NCBI GenBank assembly: GCA_037176725.1
Contig: JAZBRS010000057.1
Span: 84,899,501-84,963,500, forward strand
Direction of reading: 5' to 3'
Origin: Posidonia oceanica
Taxonomy: Eukaryota; Streptophyta; Magnoliopsida; Alismatales; Posidoniaceae
DNA: 64,000 nucleotides
The notes under the pieces were generated by a model, which was not told where the DNA came from, ran no database searches, and saw only the letters and a program-made list of their open reading frames with translations. The translations under genes were made by a program, and so were the position numbers. Below, one piece after another: positions 33,801 through 44,227 of the stretch (position 1 is its first letter; each line of letters opens with the position of its first letter).

Positions 33801-34270
33801 AGGAGAGAGAGAGAGGAGAGAGAAAAGAATAATCTAGGAGAGAGAAAAGGATAATTTAGGTAAAAGGAAGGTTTAAAGGTTTTGAAATGGGGTGAAAATT
33901 GGGGAGTGTGTAGCCCAGGGTTTCTAGTGTTGGTTCTAGGGCTTTGGTCTGATTTCAAGAAGGTTTTGGAAGGGTTTTGAGGTGTAGAAAAAGGGTGGTT
34001 TCACCTAAGTTTTCTAGGGTTTTTGGGAATGGTTTTGGGCTGAAAGTTTTTAAGTGTTTGGGTAGGTTTGCTAAGTAGGGGTTGATGGGTTTTCCTTTGG
34101 TTTTTGGGCAAGTTTTGGGCTTGGGAAGAGGGTGTAGGCTTAGGTCAAGTTAGGCTTGTTTTGAAGAGTGAGATGAAGAGGGTTGGGGGTTGTTTTGACC
34201 TAGGTTTAGATCCAGAAGTCACCAGAAGGTCCCAAATGATCCGAGCCTGTCAAGATGGAGTGTCAACAGA

Positions 34271-34281
34271 TGCCCCTCCCT
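34271..34281 (-). promoter_or_regulatory. Polypurine tract of element B
   Basis: The minus strand reads AGGGAGGGGCA, then TC and the LTR start at 34268. Same tract as in C and D. Confidence 0.85.
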
Positions 34282-34834
34282 GAGCAAGGTCAAGCGGAGC
34301 GAGGCCGCTGCTCAGGGTTGACAAGACACCCCATCTGACCGACAGGAGCAGCGGTTTGCTATGGGCGTGAGCTACTTATTCGGCGGATGCACTGAAAATC
34401 GTAGCCCGTTGCCGCAATGCGAAATGCAGGTGCAGATGGATGATGTGCAGAGTATGCAATGCATGCTAATGCAAATGCAATGCGTTGGTACAAAAGTTAG
34501 TGCAACTAGAATGCTGATGCAGTGCAAATGATGCTGATGATGCTAAATTAGTATGCAATGCTAGCTGAGAAGGTGCAGAGATGGTGCAAGAGAAATGCTA
34601 GAAGAAAGGCGCGATGTGGCGCGAGGACCCGGCAGGAAGGCCAGACTCGCGCGACAAGACAAGAAAGAAAAGGAAGGCGCAGCTTGTCCCTGCCCAGGGA
34701 GCAAGCTAGTAGAAAAAAAAGGGGTGCGAGGGGAGAGAGGCCAATTCTCCTTTCGCAAGGGGAATGCGGGACTTTGCCTTCTTGGGACAAGGCCACGCCA
34801 AAAAGGTGATAAGGTGTTGGGCTTATCGGCCGGA
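34282..34834 (-). other. 3' region of element B next to the PPT, non-coding
   Basis: Contains GCATT/GCAAATGC-rich text (34430-34560) and a single relic of the CGCGAG/GGGACAAG type (34600-34800) that matches 57440-57640 in C. The CCTCG-TG-CGAGG array of C and D is missing in B. No gene. Confidence 0.55.
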
Positions 34835-35870
34835 TAGTTTACGGTCCTATCAATCGGGAGTGATAGTTTACAGTCCTATCAACTGGAACGATAGTTTACA
34901 GACCTATCAATTGGAACGATAGTTTACAGACCTATCAACTGGAACGATAGTTTACGGTCCTATCAACCGGAGGCAGTTGTGAGTGATAGTTACTGGATAT
35001 CAGCCGTATAACATGGTTGTACGGGATAGTTTACAGTCCTATCAACTGGAACGATAGTTTACAGACCTATCAACTGGAACGATAGTTTACAGTCTTATCA
35101 ACTGGAAAGCACAAACCATGAGGAATAGTTACTGGGTATCAGCCGTATAACGCAAATGCTAGAGAATGATAGTTTACAGTCCTATCAACTGGAACGATAG
35201 TTTACAGGCCTATCAACTGGAGCGATAGTTTACAGTCCTATCAACTGGAAAGGGCATTTACGAGGGATAGTTACTGGATATCTGCCGTATAACATGATTG
35301 CAAGTGATAGTTTACAGTCCTATCAACTGGAACGATAGTTTACTGACCTATCAACTGGAGCGATAGTTTACAGTCCTATCAACTGGAACGTGCAATCATG
35401 AGGGATAGTTACTGGATATCAGCCGTATAATGCAATTGCAGGTGATAGTTTCGGATATTAGCCAAGGATGAGTTTTGGATCATCAGCCAGAGAACGATAG
35501 TTTACAGTCCTATCAACTAGAACGATAGTTTACAGTCCTATCAACTGGAGCGATAGTTTACAGTCCTATCAACTGGAAGCTGCAATTGCAAGGGACAGTT
35601 ACTGGATGTCAGCCGTATAACGTAATTGCAAGTGATAGTTTCAGATATCAGCCAAGGATGAGTTTTGGATCATCAGCCAGAGAAAGATAGTTTACAGTCC
35701 TATCAACTGGAACGATAGTTTACAGTCCTATCAACTGGAGCGATAGTTTACAGTCCTATCAACTGGAAAGTGCAATTACGAGGGACAGTTACTGGATGTC
35801 AGCCGTATAACACAACTGCGGGCCAGATCGGGGATCAGCCCAAGATGATAGTTTACGGTCCTATCAATCG
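34835..35870 (-). repeat. 28-bp GATAG...CTATC array with interspersed longer units (B)
   Basis: About 25 copies of a 28-bp unit, GATAGTTTACAGTCCTATC plus AACTGGAAC, with arms GATAG and CTATC around nine bases. Every two to four units a different segment of about 45 to 50 bp with GATAGTTACTGGATATC AGCCGTATAAC intervenes, giving a higher-order pattern. The homologous array in C is at 56410-57425. Confidence 0.85.
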
Positions 35871-35883
35871 AAAAGAGCAGTGA

Positions 35884-35884
35884 G

Positions 35885-35928
<44 letters not shown>

Positions 35929-35930
35929 AA
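35884..35930 (-). repeat. (ATTG)n microsatellite (B)
   Basis: About eleven tandem GATT/ATTG units lie between the two hairpin arrays. C has a related, longer and less regular (TCAA)n tract at the same relative place (56262-56408). Confidence 0.9.
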
Positions 35931-36415
35931 GATATCGGACTTATCGACCGGCAAAGAGGGGATGAGGGAATGATGAGATTGATTGATAAGAAAAGATGAT
36001 AAGATATCGGACTTATCAGCCGGCAAAGAGGGGATGAGATAATGATGAGATTGATTGATAAAAAAAGGTGATAAGATATCGGACTTATCGGCCGGCAAAG
36101 AGGGGATGAGATAATGATGAGATTGATTGATAAGAAAAGGATGATAAGATATCGGACTTATCGGCCGGCAAAGAGGGGATGAGATAATGATGAGATTGAT
36201 TGATAAGGAAAAGGTGATAAGATATCGGACTTATCGGCCGGCAAAGAGGGGATGAGATAATGATGAGATTGATTGATAAGAAAAAGGTGATAAGATATCG
36301 GACTTATCGGCCGGCAAAGAGGGGATGAGATAATGATGAGATTGATTGATAAGAAAAGGATGATAAGATATCGGACTTATCAGCCAGCAAAGAGGGGATG
36401 AGATAATGATGAGAT
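35931..36415 (-). repeat. ~70-bp GATAAG...CTTATC array (B)
   Basis: Seven units on the + strand carry GATAAGATATCGGACTTATC, then GGCCGGCAAAGAGGGGATGAG and a TGATTGATAAG tail. The arms GATAAG and CTTATC enclose eight bases. It is the counterpart of 27735-28054 plus 56031-56260 in C. Confidence 0.85.
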
Positions 36416-36525
36416 ACCGGACTTACCGGTAAAGAAAGGTTTCGCAAGAGCGAATCATCCCATGACACCAGAAATATCATAGGGGAAGGAAGGGGAGAAT
36501 GATACCAAGGGGCGATCAAAAGATG

Positions 36526-36552
36526 CCCCTGGTGTCGGGATGACACCAGGGG
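36526..36552 (-). other. Conserved stem-loop downstream of ORF2 (B)
   Basis: A perfect 11-bp stem, CCCCTGGTGTC and GACACCAGGGG, around a 5-nt loop. In C the same place (27617-27635) has TGGTATC and GATACCA, so one G-C pair in B is an A-T pair in C, with the pairing kept. Confidence 0.7.
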
Positions 36553-36639
36553 TTGGCCAGCGCATCCTTGGCATCAAAAGCAGAAGGTGAAGACAAAACT
36601 GACGTGTTTGTCAGACGAGTAGTTTGGGGTACCAGCCCG

Positions 36640-36860
36640 CAGAAGATGACAGGTTGACGGACCTATCGCCGAGCAGTTGGGGGTGCCAGCCCACAGAAGA
36701 TGACAGGCTGACGGACCTATCGCCGAGCAGTTGGGGGTGCCAGCCTGCTGGGGATGACAGGTTGACAGACCTATCGCCGAGCAGTTGGGGGTGCCAGCCT
36801 GCAGATAATGACAGGTTGACGGACCTATCGCCGAGCAGTTGGGGGTGCCAGCCCGCAGAT
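36640..36860 (-). repeat. ~54-bp tandem repeat after ORF2 (B)
   Basis: Four units with GATGACAGGTTGACGGACC and GAGCAGTTGGGGGTGCCAGCC. C has two copies (27425-27545). No coding role. Confidence 0.85.
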
Positions 36861-37150
36861 GACTCAGCTGGGGACGCTAGATGGCTCGGTTTGCTGGCGC
36901 GGGTCTGCAGAGATTCTGGACTGCGGGTGGCTGCTGAGGACTTTCCTGCGTCGTGTTGGCTGCAAGTCTGGCCAGAGGGCCTAAGGTGATGTTGATAATG
37001 ATTATGCGAATGCATTAAATAGTCTTGAAGTGCAAGTAGACAGCAGAAACAGTTTTTTCCATTGAAAGAACTTGATGAGTACATGCCTATGGCAGGCCAA
37101 AAACATACAGCATAACTTGAAAGAAGACCACATGATGTTTGCACAAGTGC

Positions 37151-38353
37151 CTAGCCGGTTCGGGCCTTCTTTGACTGCTTGGAGTCGGGGAATAGGGGGC
37201 CGCCTGGCGGGATTTCATTGATGGGCCAGAGCTCTCGGACCTCAGTCTCATACTCAGGGGCGCATCCTACACCTCTCACTGCAGCGATGTCTGTTGATCG
37301 CACCCCATGCTGTATCAGATCAGCCAGCTTCTTGGTAGGGGCAATTGTGCTGAGAGGGTATGCTTGAAGAAGCTCGAGCGCTGTGCTGTCAACAAAGGTG
37401 CCCTGCTGGAAGCCAAATTGGCGCATAACCCTGATGGGATGGTATTCCACACCCGCCGTGAATCCTGGCAGCACAATCAGCTACATGTCACGCGCGCTGA
37501 AAAAGACAGTGAATGGCTCGGCTACAGAGGGGATGATACGCCAGGTTACAGCATCGTCAGTCAGTGCTGATAGCCTTTCGTACTCTTCTTTGACGCTTTT
37601 AACTGTCTTGGCACGGCCGCTGCTACAGTAGGCTTCGAAGGCATGCACTTGGGGGCGCAGAAGGTCCATCTCTAAGTGCGCGGTTAGCCAGACTTGTATA
37701 AGTGCTCCACAGCCGTGGAAGTGGCGGCAGCGATGTGAGATGCGGCCCAGCCCGCGGTATGTTTCTGCCAGAACAACTGGTGCCAGGTCTATGTGCTGGG
37801 TCACCACAGCAAGTGCTATCTCTGCAACCTCAATGGCCACTATCAGTCGGCCATGAGTAAAGATCAGCTAGCCTAGGAAGCGGATGACAAACCCTCGGAG
37901 CCACAGCTCATCTCCGAGTTCGACGCATTTCTTCATGACATCATCAAAGTGCGCTAGGCGAAGCATAGGTTCAGGTCCGCTGGTGCAAATCAGTCTCTGC
38001 TGGCAGCTTCGAGTAGGGAGCCCAGTCAGCTGGCTCAGGACCGCGAGATATCCGTCGCGCCTCATGAAGATAGGCGGCCCCATGATCTTAGAGAAACCGC
38101 AGATCCGACGCACTTCTTCCAGTGTGGGTGTTAGCTCAGTTCTGCCGAAGCGAAAGACGTGGTGCGTCGGTTTCCAGAATTTTGCGGCGGCACACAGAAG
38201 ATGGCGGCTTACTTCCACATCAGCAACCTTTAGCAGTTTGGTTGGGATGCCCCACAGGCGCAGTTTTTCACAGTCTTCTTGGGTAAGCCTGCCGATCCAT
38301 TCTCGCAGGGTCTCTGAGCAGTGCGCTGGAGTTAACAGAGTAGGGAAGCCCAT
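37151..38353 (-). pseudogene. ORF2 of element B: DUF7745/plant-mobile-domain-like protein
   Basis: A 1203-bp frame from ATG 38353 (MGFPTLLTPAHCSE) to TAG 37153-37151, with only two internal stops (37870-37868 and 37483-37481); it is the best-kept of three copies. Order: LREWIGRLTQEDCEKL, VEVSRHLLCAAAKFW, FGRTELTPTLEEVRRICGF, MGPPIFMRRDGY, CTSGPEPMLRLAHFDDV, IALAVVTQHIDLAPVVLAE, a Cys/His-containing RISHRCRHFHGCGALIQVW, DDAVTWRIIPS and LPGFTAGVEYHPIRVMRQFGF. The fold type suggested is DUF7745-like; function unknown. The start is chosen because all three copies have MG(F/Y)PTL there and upstream text diverges; an acceptor-like AATAACAG lies 49 nt upstream. Confidence 0.68.
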
Positions 38354-39807
38354 TGCGCAGATCGCAGGGGGACAGGCAGATAACTGTAGAGCTTGAAGGT
38401 ACCTGTTATTACCATGGTAAACAGTCAGATCACATAGGTATATAATCTCTGACAGAGAGAAAAATTTGAGGCTAATAATGTAGTTCAATATGCATCTAGC
38501 AATCAATATTAGGATATAGCAGCTAAGCAAAGATAAGCAAAGGGAAACTGCAGCAGTCTTGTGAATACGGGGGCGAGGGCCGGCAGGAGATCTGAACCAG
38601 CGCAGCTTGAGTAGCATCAACGCGCTCTAGGCAAGAAGTACTGTCTCAGGGTCGAAGCGAGTTGCAGAGCGGAATGATTGATAAGAAGGAAAGGATAGAT
38701 GCGGATGCATGTATGCATGATGCAGGTTGGTATGCTTATGAAGTGATTGGTATGCTTGGGTGCCCTCAGCATACGGAGTGCTTTGGTGCCTGCTGCAAAG
38801 GAAGGGAGTGGTCCCCGACTCACCGGGCCCTACTTAGACTCTTGGCTTGCTGGTGGCACTCCGGAACGGGTGTTGGCGTTTGTACAGGTGGTGGTGTGGT
38901 GAGGACAGGCTACTTGCCGGGCTCTCAGGACCTACACCTACTCTTTTTGCTCTCTTTTTTTTGATTTCTCCCTCATAGGTATGCAGTTTTTCTCCGCCCC
39001 TTACTAGGAGAAGGTAAGTGTTTGCTTTTGGAGGGATGTGGTAGACCCCTTTTTAAGCTTAACACCCTTGGGTCTCTAGTGAGGTGCGGGGGATGATGGT
39101 GCCTGTATTTTCGGGCTGAATCTTGCCTTTTTCTTTTCTTTTTTTTTTGCTTTTGCTTTTTCCCCCTTTTTTGGTTTTTGTTCTATCTCTTTTTTTGCTT
39201 GTTTGATTTCTTTTTCTCTCTTTTTTTTTTAGGCTTTTGCTATCCCCATTTTGGTGGCAAAAGAAGGGTGCTTGAGTTGTAATGAATCTGGGCTACGGGT
39301 CTGCTGCGTGATGGGTAGAAGGGGCATGGTTAGACTGCACACCCCTATCTCTAGGGCCGGCTTTTGTCTTCGTCTTCTGTTCCTTGGACGTGCCCAAGCC
39401 TAGGCATCTACTCTCACTTTTTCTAGACTCACACCCTAACATTTTTTCTCCCTCAGAGGTGTATGTCCTTACGAGTTTAGGCAGTTCGCCTGTCCTGATT
39501 GGTGGTGGCTCCCTCACTTGCTAAGACGTCTAAGTAGTGCCGGGTGAGGTAGGGCGGACTCTTTCCAGAGCAGGCAAGCACTTCCGGTTTTCATCACCGG
39601 GCCAAAAGATGCAATGCATGATTTGAGAGGATGACGATGATGATTTGAAGAGAGAGGATGCATGCTTTGAAAGGATGACGATGATGATTTGAAGAGAGAG
39701 GATGCAAGAGTGGGATAGATAGAAGATGCAGGTAGGACGAGAATGCAAGAAGTGAGAATGCAAGTGTGTAGGCGAGAGAAGGGCATCGGCAACGGGACCG
39801 CTTTCGA
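38354..39807 (-). other. Region between pol and ORF2 in element B, non-coding
   Basis: Parallel to 24385-25941 in C: TCATCATCGTCATCCT repeats (39615-39700), the CCGGT-N7-ACCGG inverted repeat (39584-39600), a T-rich stretch on the + strand (39120-39230) and the acceptor-like site at 38402/38403. No gene. Confidence 0.55.
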
Positions 39808-39855
39808 CTACTGATAGTACTTCTTGAGATAGCAGAGGTTGACGGGCTCAAACTA

Positions 39856-40908
39856 CTCGACCTGGTCCATATCCTCAAGAGTTACAGCGCCTCCCGAGAA
39901 GATCTGCTTGACTACAAAAGGGCCGCGCCAATTGGGTCGGAATTTCCCTTGACCATCAGGCAAATGAATGGCGCGCAAGACAAGGTCCCCTGGCTGAAAG
40001 TTTCTGGGCTGGACCTTCTTCAAGAATGCTCTGGCCATCTGCTTCTGGTAGCAGTGAGCGTTGTGCATAGCTTGCAGTCTGTGCTCATCAATCAGATTTA
40101 GTTGGACGCAGTGGTCTTCAACCCATTCTGCCTCTTCCAACTCAGCTTCTCGTAGGATCCGCAGTGAGGGGATCTCTACTTCGACAGGTAACACCGCTTC
40201 CATGCCGTATACCAGAGAATACGGGGTGGCTCCCGTCGAGGTCCGGATTGATGTCCTGTACGCCCAGAGCGCGTACGGGAGCTTATCATGCCAATCCTTG
40301 TGGGTTTCTGCTAACTTCTTTAGGATTTTAACAATGTTCTTGTTTGCAGACTCCACCGCTCCGTTCATCTGTGGCCGATAGGGCGAGGATCGATGATGCT
40401 TGATTTTGAGACTCTGCAGGTATTCCTCGATCCTCTTGGCAATGAAGTTTGTGCCATTATCAGAGATGAGAGAGTGCGGGACACCATATCGGGCGACGAT
40501 ATTGTTCCTGATAAATTTTTGTGTTGCCACAGCGGTGACTGTCTTATAAGAGGCTGCTTCCACCCACTTGGTAAAGTAATCGATCTCTACCAGAATGTAA
40601 CGATGACCATTTGAAGCAGCTGGGTGGATGGCGCCAATGACATCGATCCCCCAAGTGGAGAAAGGCCATGGTGAAGACATGTTATGCAGCTGTTGCGGGG
40701 AGGCCTTGATGAAGTTACCATGGATCTGACAGTTGTGGCATCTGTGCACGAACCGGCAGCAGTCTGCTTCCATGGTCTGCCAGAAATATCCTTGGAGCAT
40801 GATCTTCTTGGCCAGGAGGACGCCGTTCATGTGCAGGCCACAAGTCCCTGCGTGCACTTGAAGCATCAGCGTGTCAGCCTCCGATTTATTCAAGCAGCGC
40901 AGTAGCAT
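39856..40908 (-). other. Integrase domain, element B
   Basis: Zinc-binding part with VHAGTCGLHMNG and HRCHNCQIHG. Catalytic Asp in WGIDVIG (40644), Asp in ISDNGTNF (40461) and Glu in MNGAVESANKN (40353), with 35 residues between the last two. Then GDLVLR and NWRGPFVV. Open throughout except for the TAG at 39855. Confidence 0.9.
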
Positions 40909-41150
40909 CTGATTGTATGACTTCTGTACAGCTGCCCAGCCCCCAACACATACTTTGACGCCAGACGCGCCAGAGTTCTCTTGTCTGCTGCCGCGGTATC
41001 AGGAGGAAAGTTGCCAGACTCCAGGAAAGATTTTATATCTTGATACCAGGGCTGCTCCTCTGCTGGATCCGCCTCTTCTATGTTCAGGCAATATGCAGGC
41101 TGCTCAATGCGAGTAACAGATACATCCACTGCGCTGTCTTCAGATATAGT

Positions 41151-41531
41151 GAGCCAGGATGCCAGAGTTGCTAGTGCGTCTGCGTACGCGTTCTTTGCTC
41201 TGTTCATGTATGTAAAGCAGATGCTCTCAAATTCTTCCATCAGCCTCAGCAGGTGTTCGTGATACGGCACAAGTTTGTGATCTTTTGTCCTCCAGTCGCC
41301 GTTCACTTGAGAAATTACTAGCATGGCATCGCTGTGCACATGCAGCTTCTGTGCCTTATGCTCGAGGGCGACTTTCAACCCTAGGATGCATGCTTCATAT
41401 TCGGCTTCATTGTTTGTGCAGGTGAAAATCAGCTTCCTCGCAAAGGGAATCATCTGTCCCTGGGGCGTGGTCAGCACTGCGCCTACGCCTCGGCCCTTTT
41501 TGTTGACAGCGCCATCAAAGTAGAGCTGCCA
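41151..41531 (-). other. Second, archaeal-type RNase H domain, element B
   Basis: All four acidic positions are kept: YFDGAV (Asp codon at 41516), NNEAEYEA, HSDAML and NAYADALA. This supports the Tat/Ogre placement. In C the AEY glutamate has become Gly. Confidence 0.88.
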
Positions 41532-42251
41532 TTCCTCTTGTTTTTCAGGATTTTTCTCCTCAGAGCCCTCCATTGCGAAGAGGATGTCCTCGTCAGGGAA
41601 CTGCATCTGGAGGGGTTGGTATTCAGGTAGAGGAAGGTCAGCAAGATGGTCTGCCATGGCCTGACCCTTCATGGATTTCTGTGTGACAAAGGTGATGTCG
41701 TACTGAGACAATAACACCTGCCACTTAGCACATCTGCCTACCATGGCCGGCTTTTGAAAGAGGAACTTTATAGGATCATGCTGGCATAAGAGCTGAACTG
41801 GGTATGCCATCATGTAGTGCCTCAGTTTTTGTGCAGCCCAGACAAGGGACAAGCAAGTCTTCTCTAGTGCACTGTACCTGGCTTCGCATTCATTAAACTT
41901 CTTGCTCAGGTAATAGATGGCGCACTCCCTTCTACCAGATTCGTCATGTTGGCCCAAGACGGCGCCCATGGAATGCTGCGTAGTAGAAAGGTAGAGAAGC
42001 AAAGGTCTCCCTGGTGTAGGGGGAACCAGGACAGGAGGCTTGATCAACAGCTGCTTGATCTTGGCAAATGCAGCCTGACACTCCTCGCTCCAGTGAATTT
42101 GCGCATTCTTCCTCAGGAGCTTGAATATGGGTTCACAGATGGGCGTAAGCTGTGCAATAAAGCGGCTGATATACTGTAAACGCCCAAGCAGACTTCTGAC
42201 CTCCTTTTCAGTTCTGGGGGGTGGCATGTCCACGATGGCTTTTGCTTTCAT

Positions 42252-42809
42252 CGGGTCCACCTCAATCCCCCTTTGACTAACAATGTAGCCGAGCAGTTTG
42301 CCGGAAGATACCCTGAATACACACTTCTTGGGATTCAGGCGCAATTTGTATTTCCGTAGACGATCAAAGAGCTTTTTTAGACAGGCAAGGTGGTCTTCAG
42401 GCTCTCTGGTTTTGGCAATCATGTCGTCTACGTAGACCTCTACTTCTTGGTGCATGAGGTCGTGGAACAGCGCAGTCATGGCCCTCTGATAGGTCGCACC
42501 AGCATTCTTCAGACCGAACGGCATGACTTGGTAGCAGAAGACTCCCCAAGGGGTGATGAATGAAGTCTTTTCCATGTCTTCTTTTGCCATTTTGATTTGA
42601 TTGTATCCAGAAAAGCCGTCCATGAAGGAGAGCATCTTGTGGCCTGCTGTATTGTCGACTAGGACGTCAATGTGAGGCAGGGGGAAGTTGTCCTTGGGAC
42701 TCGCCTTGTTCAGGTCCCTATAGTCGATGCAGATCCGGACTCGGCCATCTTTCTTGGGCACAGGTACAATGTTTGCCAGCCACTCAGGATAAAGGACGAC
42801 CTTCAGAAA
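42252..42809 (-). other. Reverse transcriptase domain, element B
   Basis: PVPKKDG, CIDYRDLNKASPKD, SFMDGFSGYNQIKM, MPFGLKNAGATYQR and catalytic YVDDM at 42434-42420. Uninterrupted by stops. The degenerate first RNase H follows at about 42014-41742, with LYLSTTQHSMGAVLGQ, where the usual Asp is Ser. Confidence 0.9.
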
Positions 42810-44227
42810 GTTGACTCTGAGTTGCTTCATTATCTCTTCTTTGATCATGAGCAGCCACTGCGGTCGCCATCTTCTTAGCTTCTGCTTCACTGGCTTGGTA
42901 TCCGGGTTTAAGGGCAGATTGTGCACCACTATCTCTATGTCAAGGTCGACCATATCCTCGTAACTCCAGCGAAGACATCTGCATATTCTTTCAAGAATGC
43001 GATGAACTCTGTTCGAGCCTGGGTGGACAGCTAGGCACTGATACAAACTTCTCTGACTTCCTCAGCTGTGCCGATATTGACAACCTCTGCTTCTTCTTCA
43101 ACATGGAGGTTGGGGCCTTCTGGGTCGTCGTCATAGGGCCGGAACTTGGGCGATGGTTCGTCAATCTCATCCATGCCCGTATCATCCTCCTCTCCATAAG
43201 CAATAAGTTCCGAGAGGATCTCTTTCTCAAAGGAAGGATTTGTGACGTTGAAAGAGTGTATATGTTCCGCTGCTTGGCCCTGGTGACGCTTCAGGATGGT
43301 CATGCTCACTCGAGTATTCTTGTAGATTCGGTGCGCGACCTCCGTCCCAGCAACTCCTTCTACTGCTTGCTCTGGCCTGACTGATTCTGCTGAGTGCTCT
43401 GCTGATACTGCTGAGGGCCTTGCTGATTCTGCCGCTGACACTGCTGACGGCCCTACTGCTGAGGCTGCTAACAACTCTGTTACTGATTCTGCTTTCTGCT
43501 CTGTTACCGCAGCTGCTTGGACTACTAGTGCTTCCTCCTTTGAGTCTTCTAGTGTGCTTGTGGAGGGTATGCCGGACTGGCGGCTGATCTGGGCATTGCC
43601 GCTTGCTATGCTGCTCCAGTGAGGCATGTGTTGCACAAACCACCTAGACCTGCCTTCTGATTGGAGAGTGATGAGCTCATCTGGTCTAGGGGAGTCCGGT
43701 GCTGCCGAGCCTTCTTCTAGGACCATGATAGAGGCATGGTCTTCTTGCAGAGGAGGGTCCGTAACCACAGCTTTCCCTTTCCTTTCTGCGGCTCGATGCT
43801 CTGCCAGGTCTTCTACTATCGACTTGAGTTGTTCTTGATAAAGTAGCTCTAAGTCAGACATCCACGAATCGACCTGGGCTTCTATCGCCACTCCTTCCTC
43901 CTCGTCCAAGGGTGAGTCGACGTAGTAGGCGTCGGGGGCCTGCGGCACTGGCCCGGCTGCAAGACGGATCGCTGCCCTAGGAATTTGCATGATCTGGTTC
44001 ACGGGTGCGTCCAATAGTGGCAACTTTGGTGTAGGAGACCCAAACAGACTGGTCAGCGGGTCCACAGATGGATAAGATGCCAGGGTCACTGTTGCAGGTG
44101 AAGGGTAGGCAGAGGTGCTTTTCTGAGGGCTCAAGGGCCGGGAGACTATGGTGCTCAGTTGGTCCTCTGCACTTGGTTGTGGCTGTGAGAGTGCAGCCTC
44201 TGACGCCATGGGGTCCTACCATGAGAG

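Larger units (their letters stand above)
28055..34268 (-). repeat. 3' LTR of element B (6,214 bp)
   Basis: Starts (minus strand) TGTTGACACTCC at 34268 after the PPT and ends TACTACA at 28055. It is 156 bp longer than the 5' LTR, mainly because of extra material near 30560-30660 and repeat-number differences. The short exon is damaged here: the third codon of the ATG frame reads TAA (near 29855-29863). It lines up with 10361-16087 of the C LTR and lacks the 2.2-kb extension. Confidence 0.92.
39808..44209 (-). pseudogene. Pol ORF of element B (RT, RNase H, second RNase H, integrase)
   Basis: ATG 44209 (MASEAALSQPQ) in CCCCATGGCG, 18 nt after the gag-pro stop, to TAG 39810-39808 after KKYYQ; 1468 codons once the two one-base losses are counted. 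Defects: TAG at 43033-43031 (CAG in C), a lost base near 42969 (GCTGG against GCCTGG in C), a lost base near 40922, and TAG at 39855-39853 (CAA in C). All catalytic motifs of the RT, second RNase H and integrase are intact. The N-terminal linker of about 390 residues is acidic and Ser/Ala/Val-rich. Confidence 0.88.
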
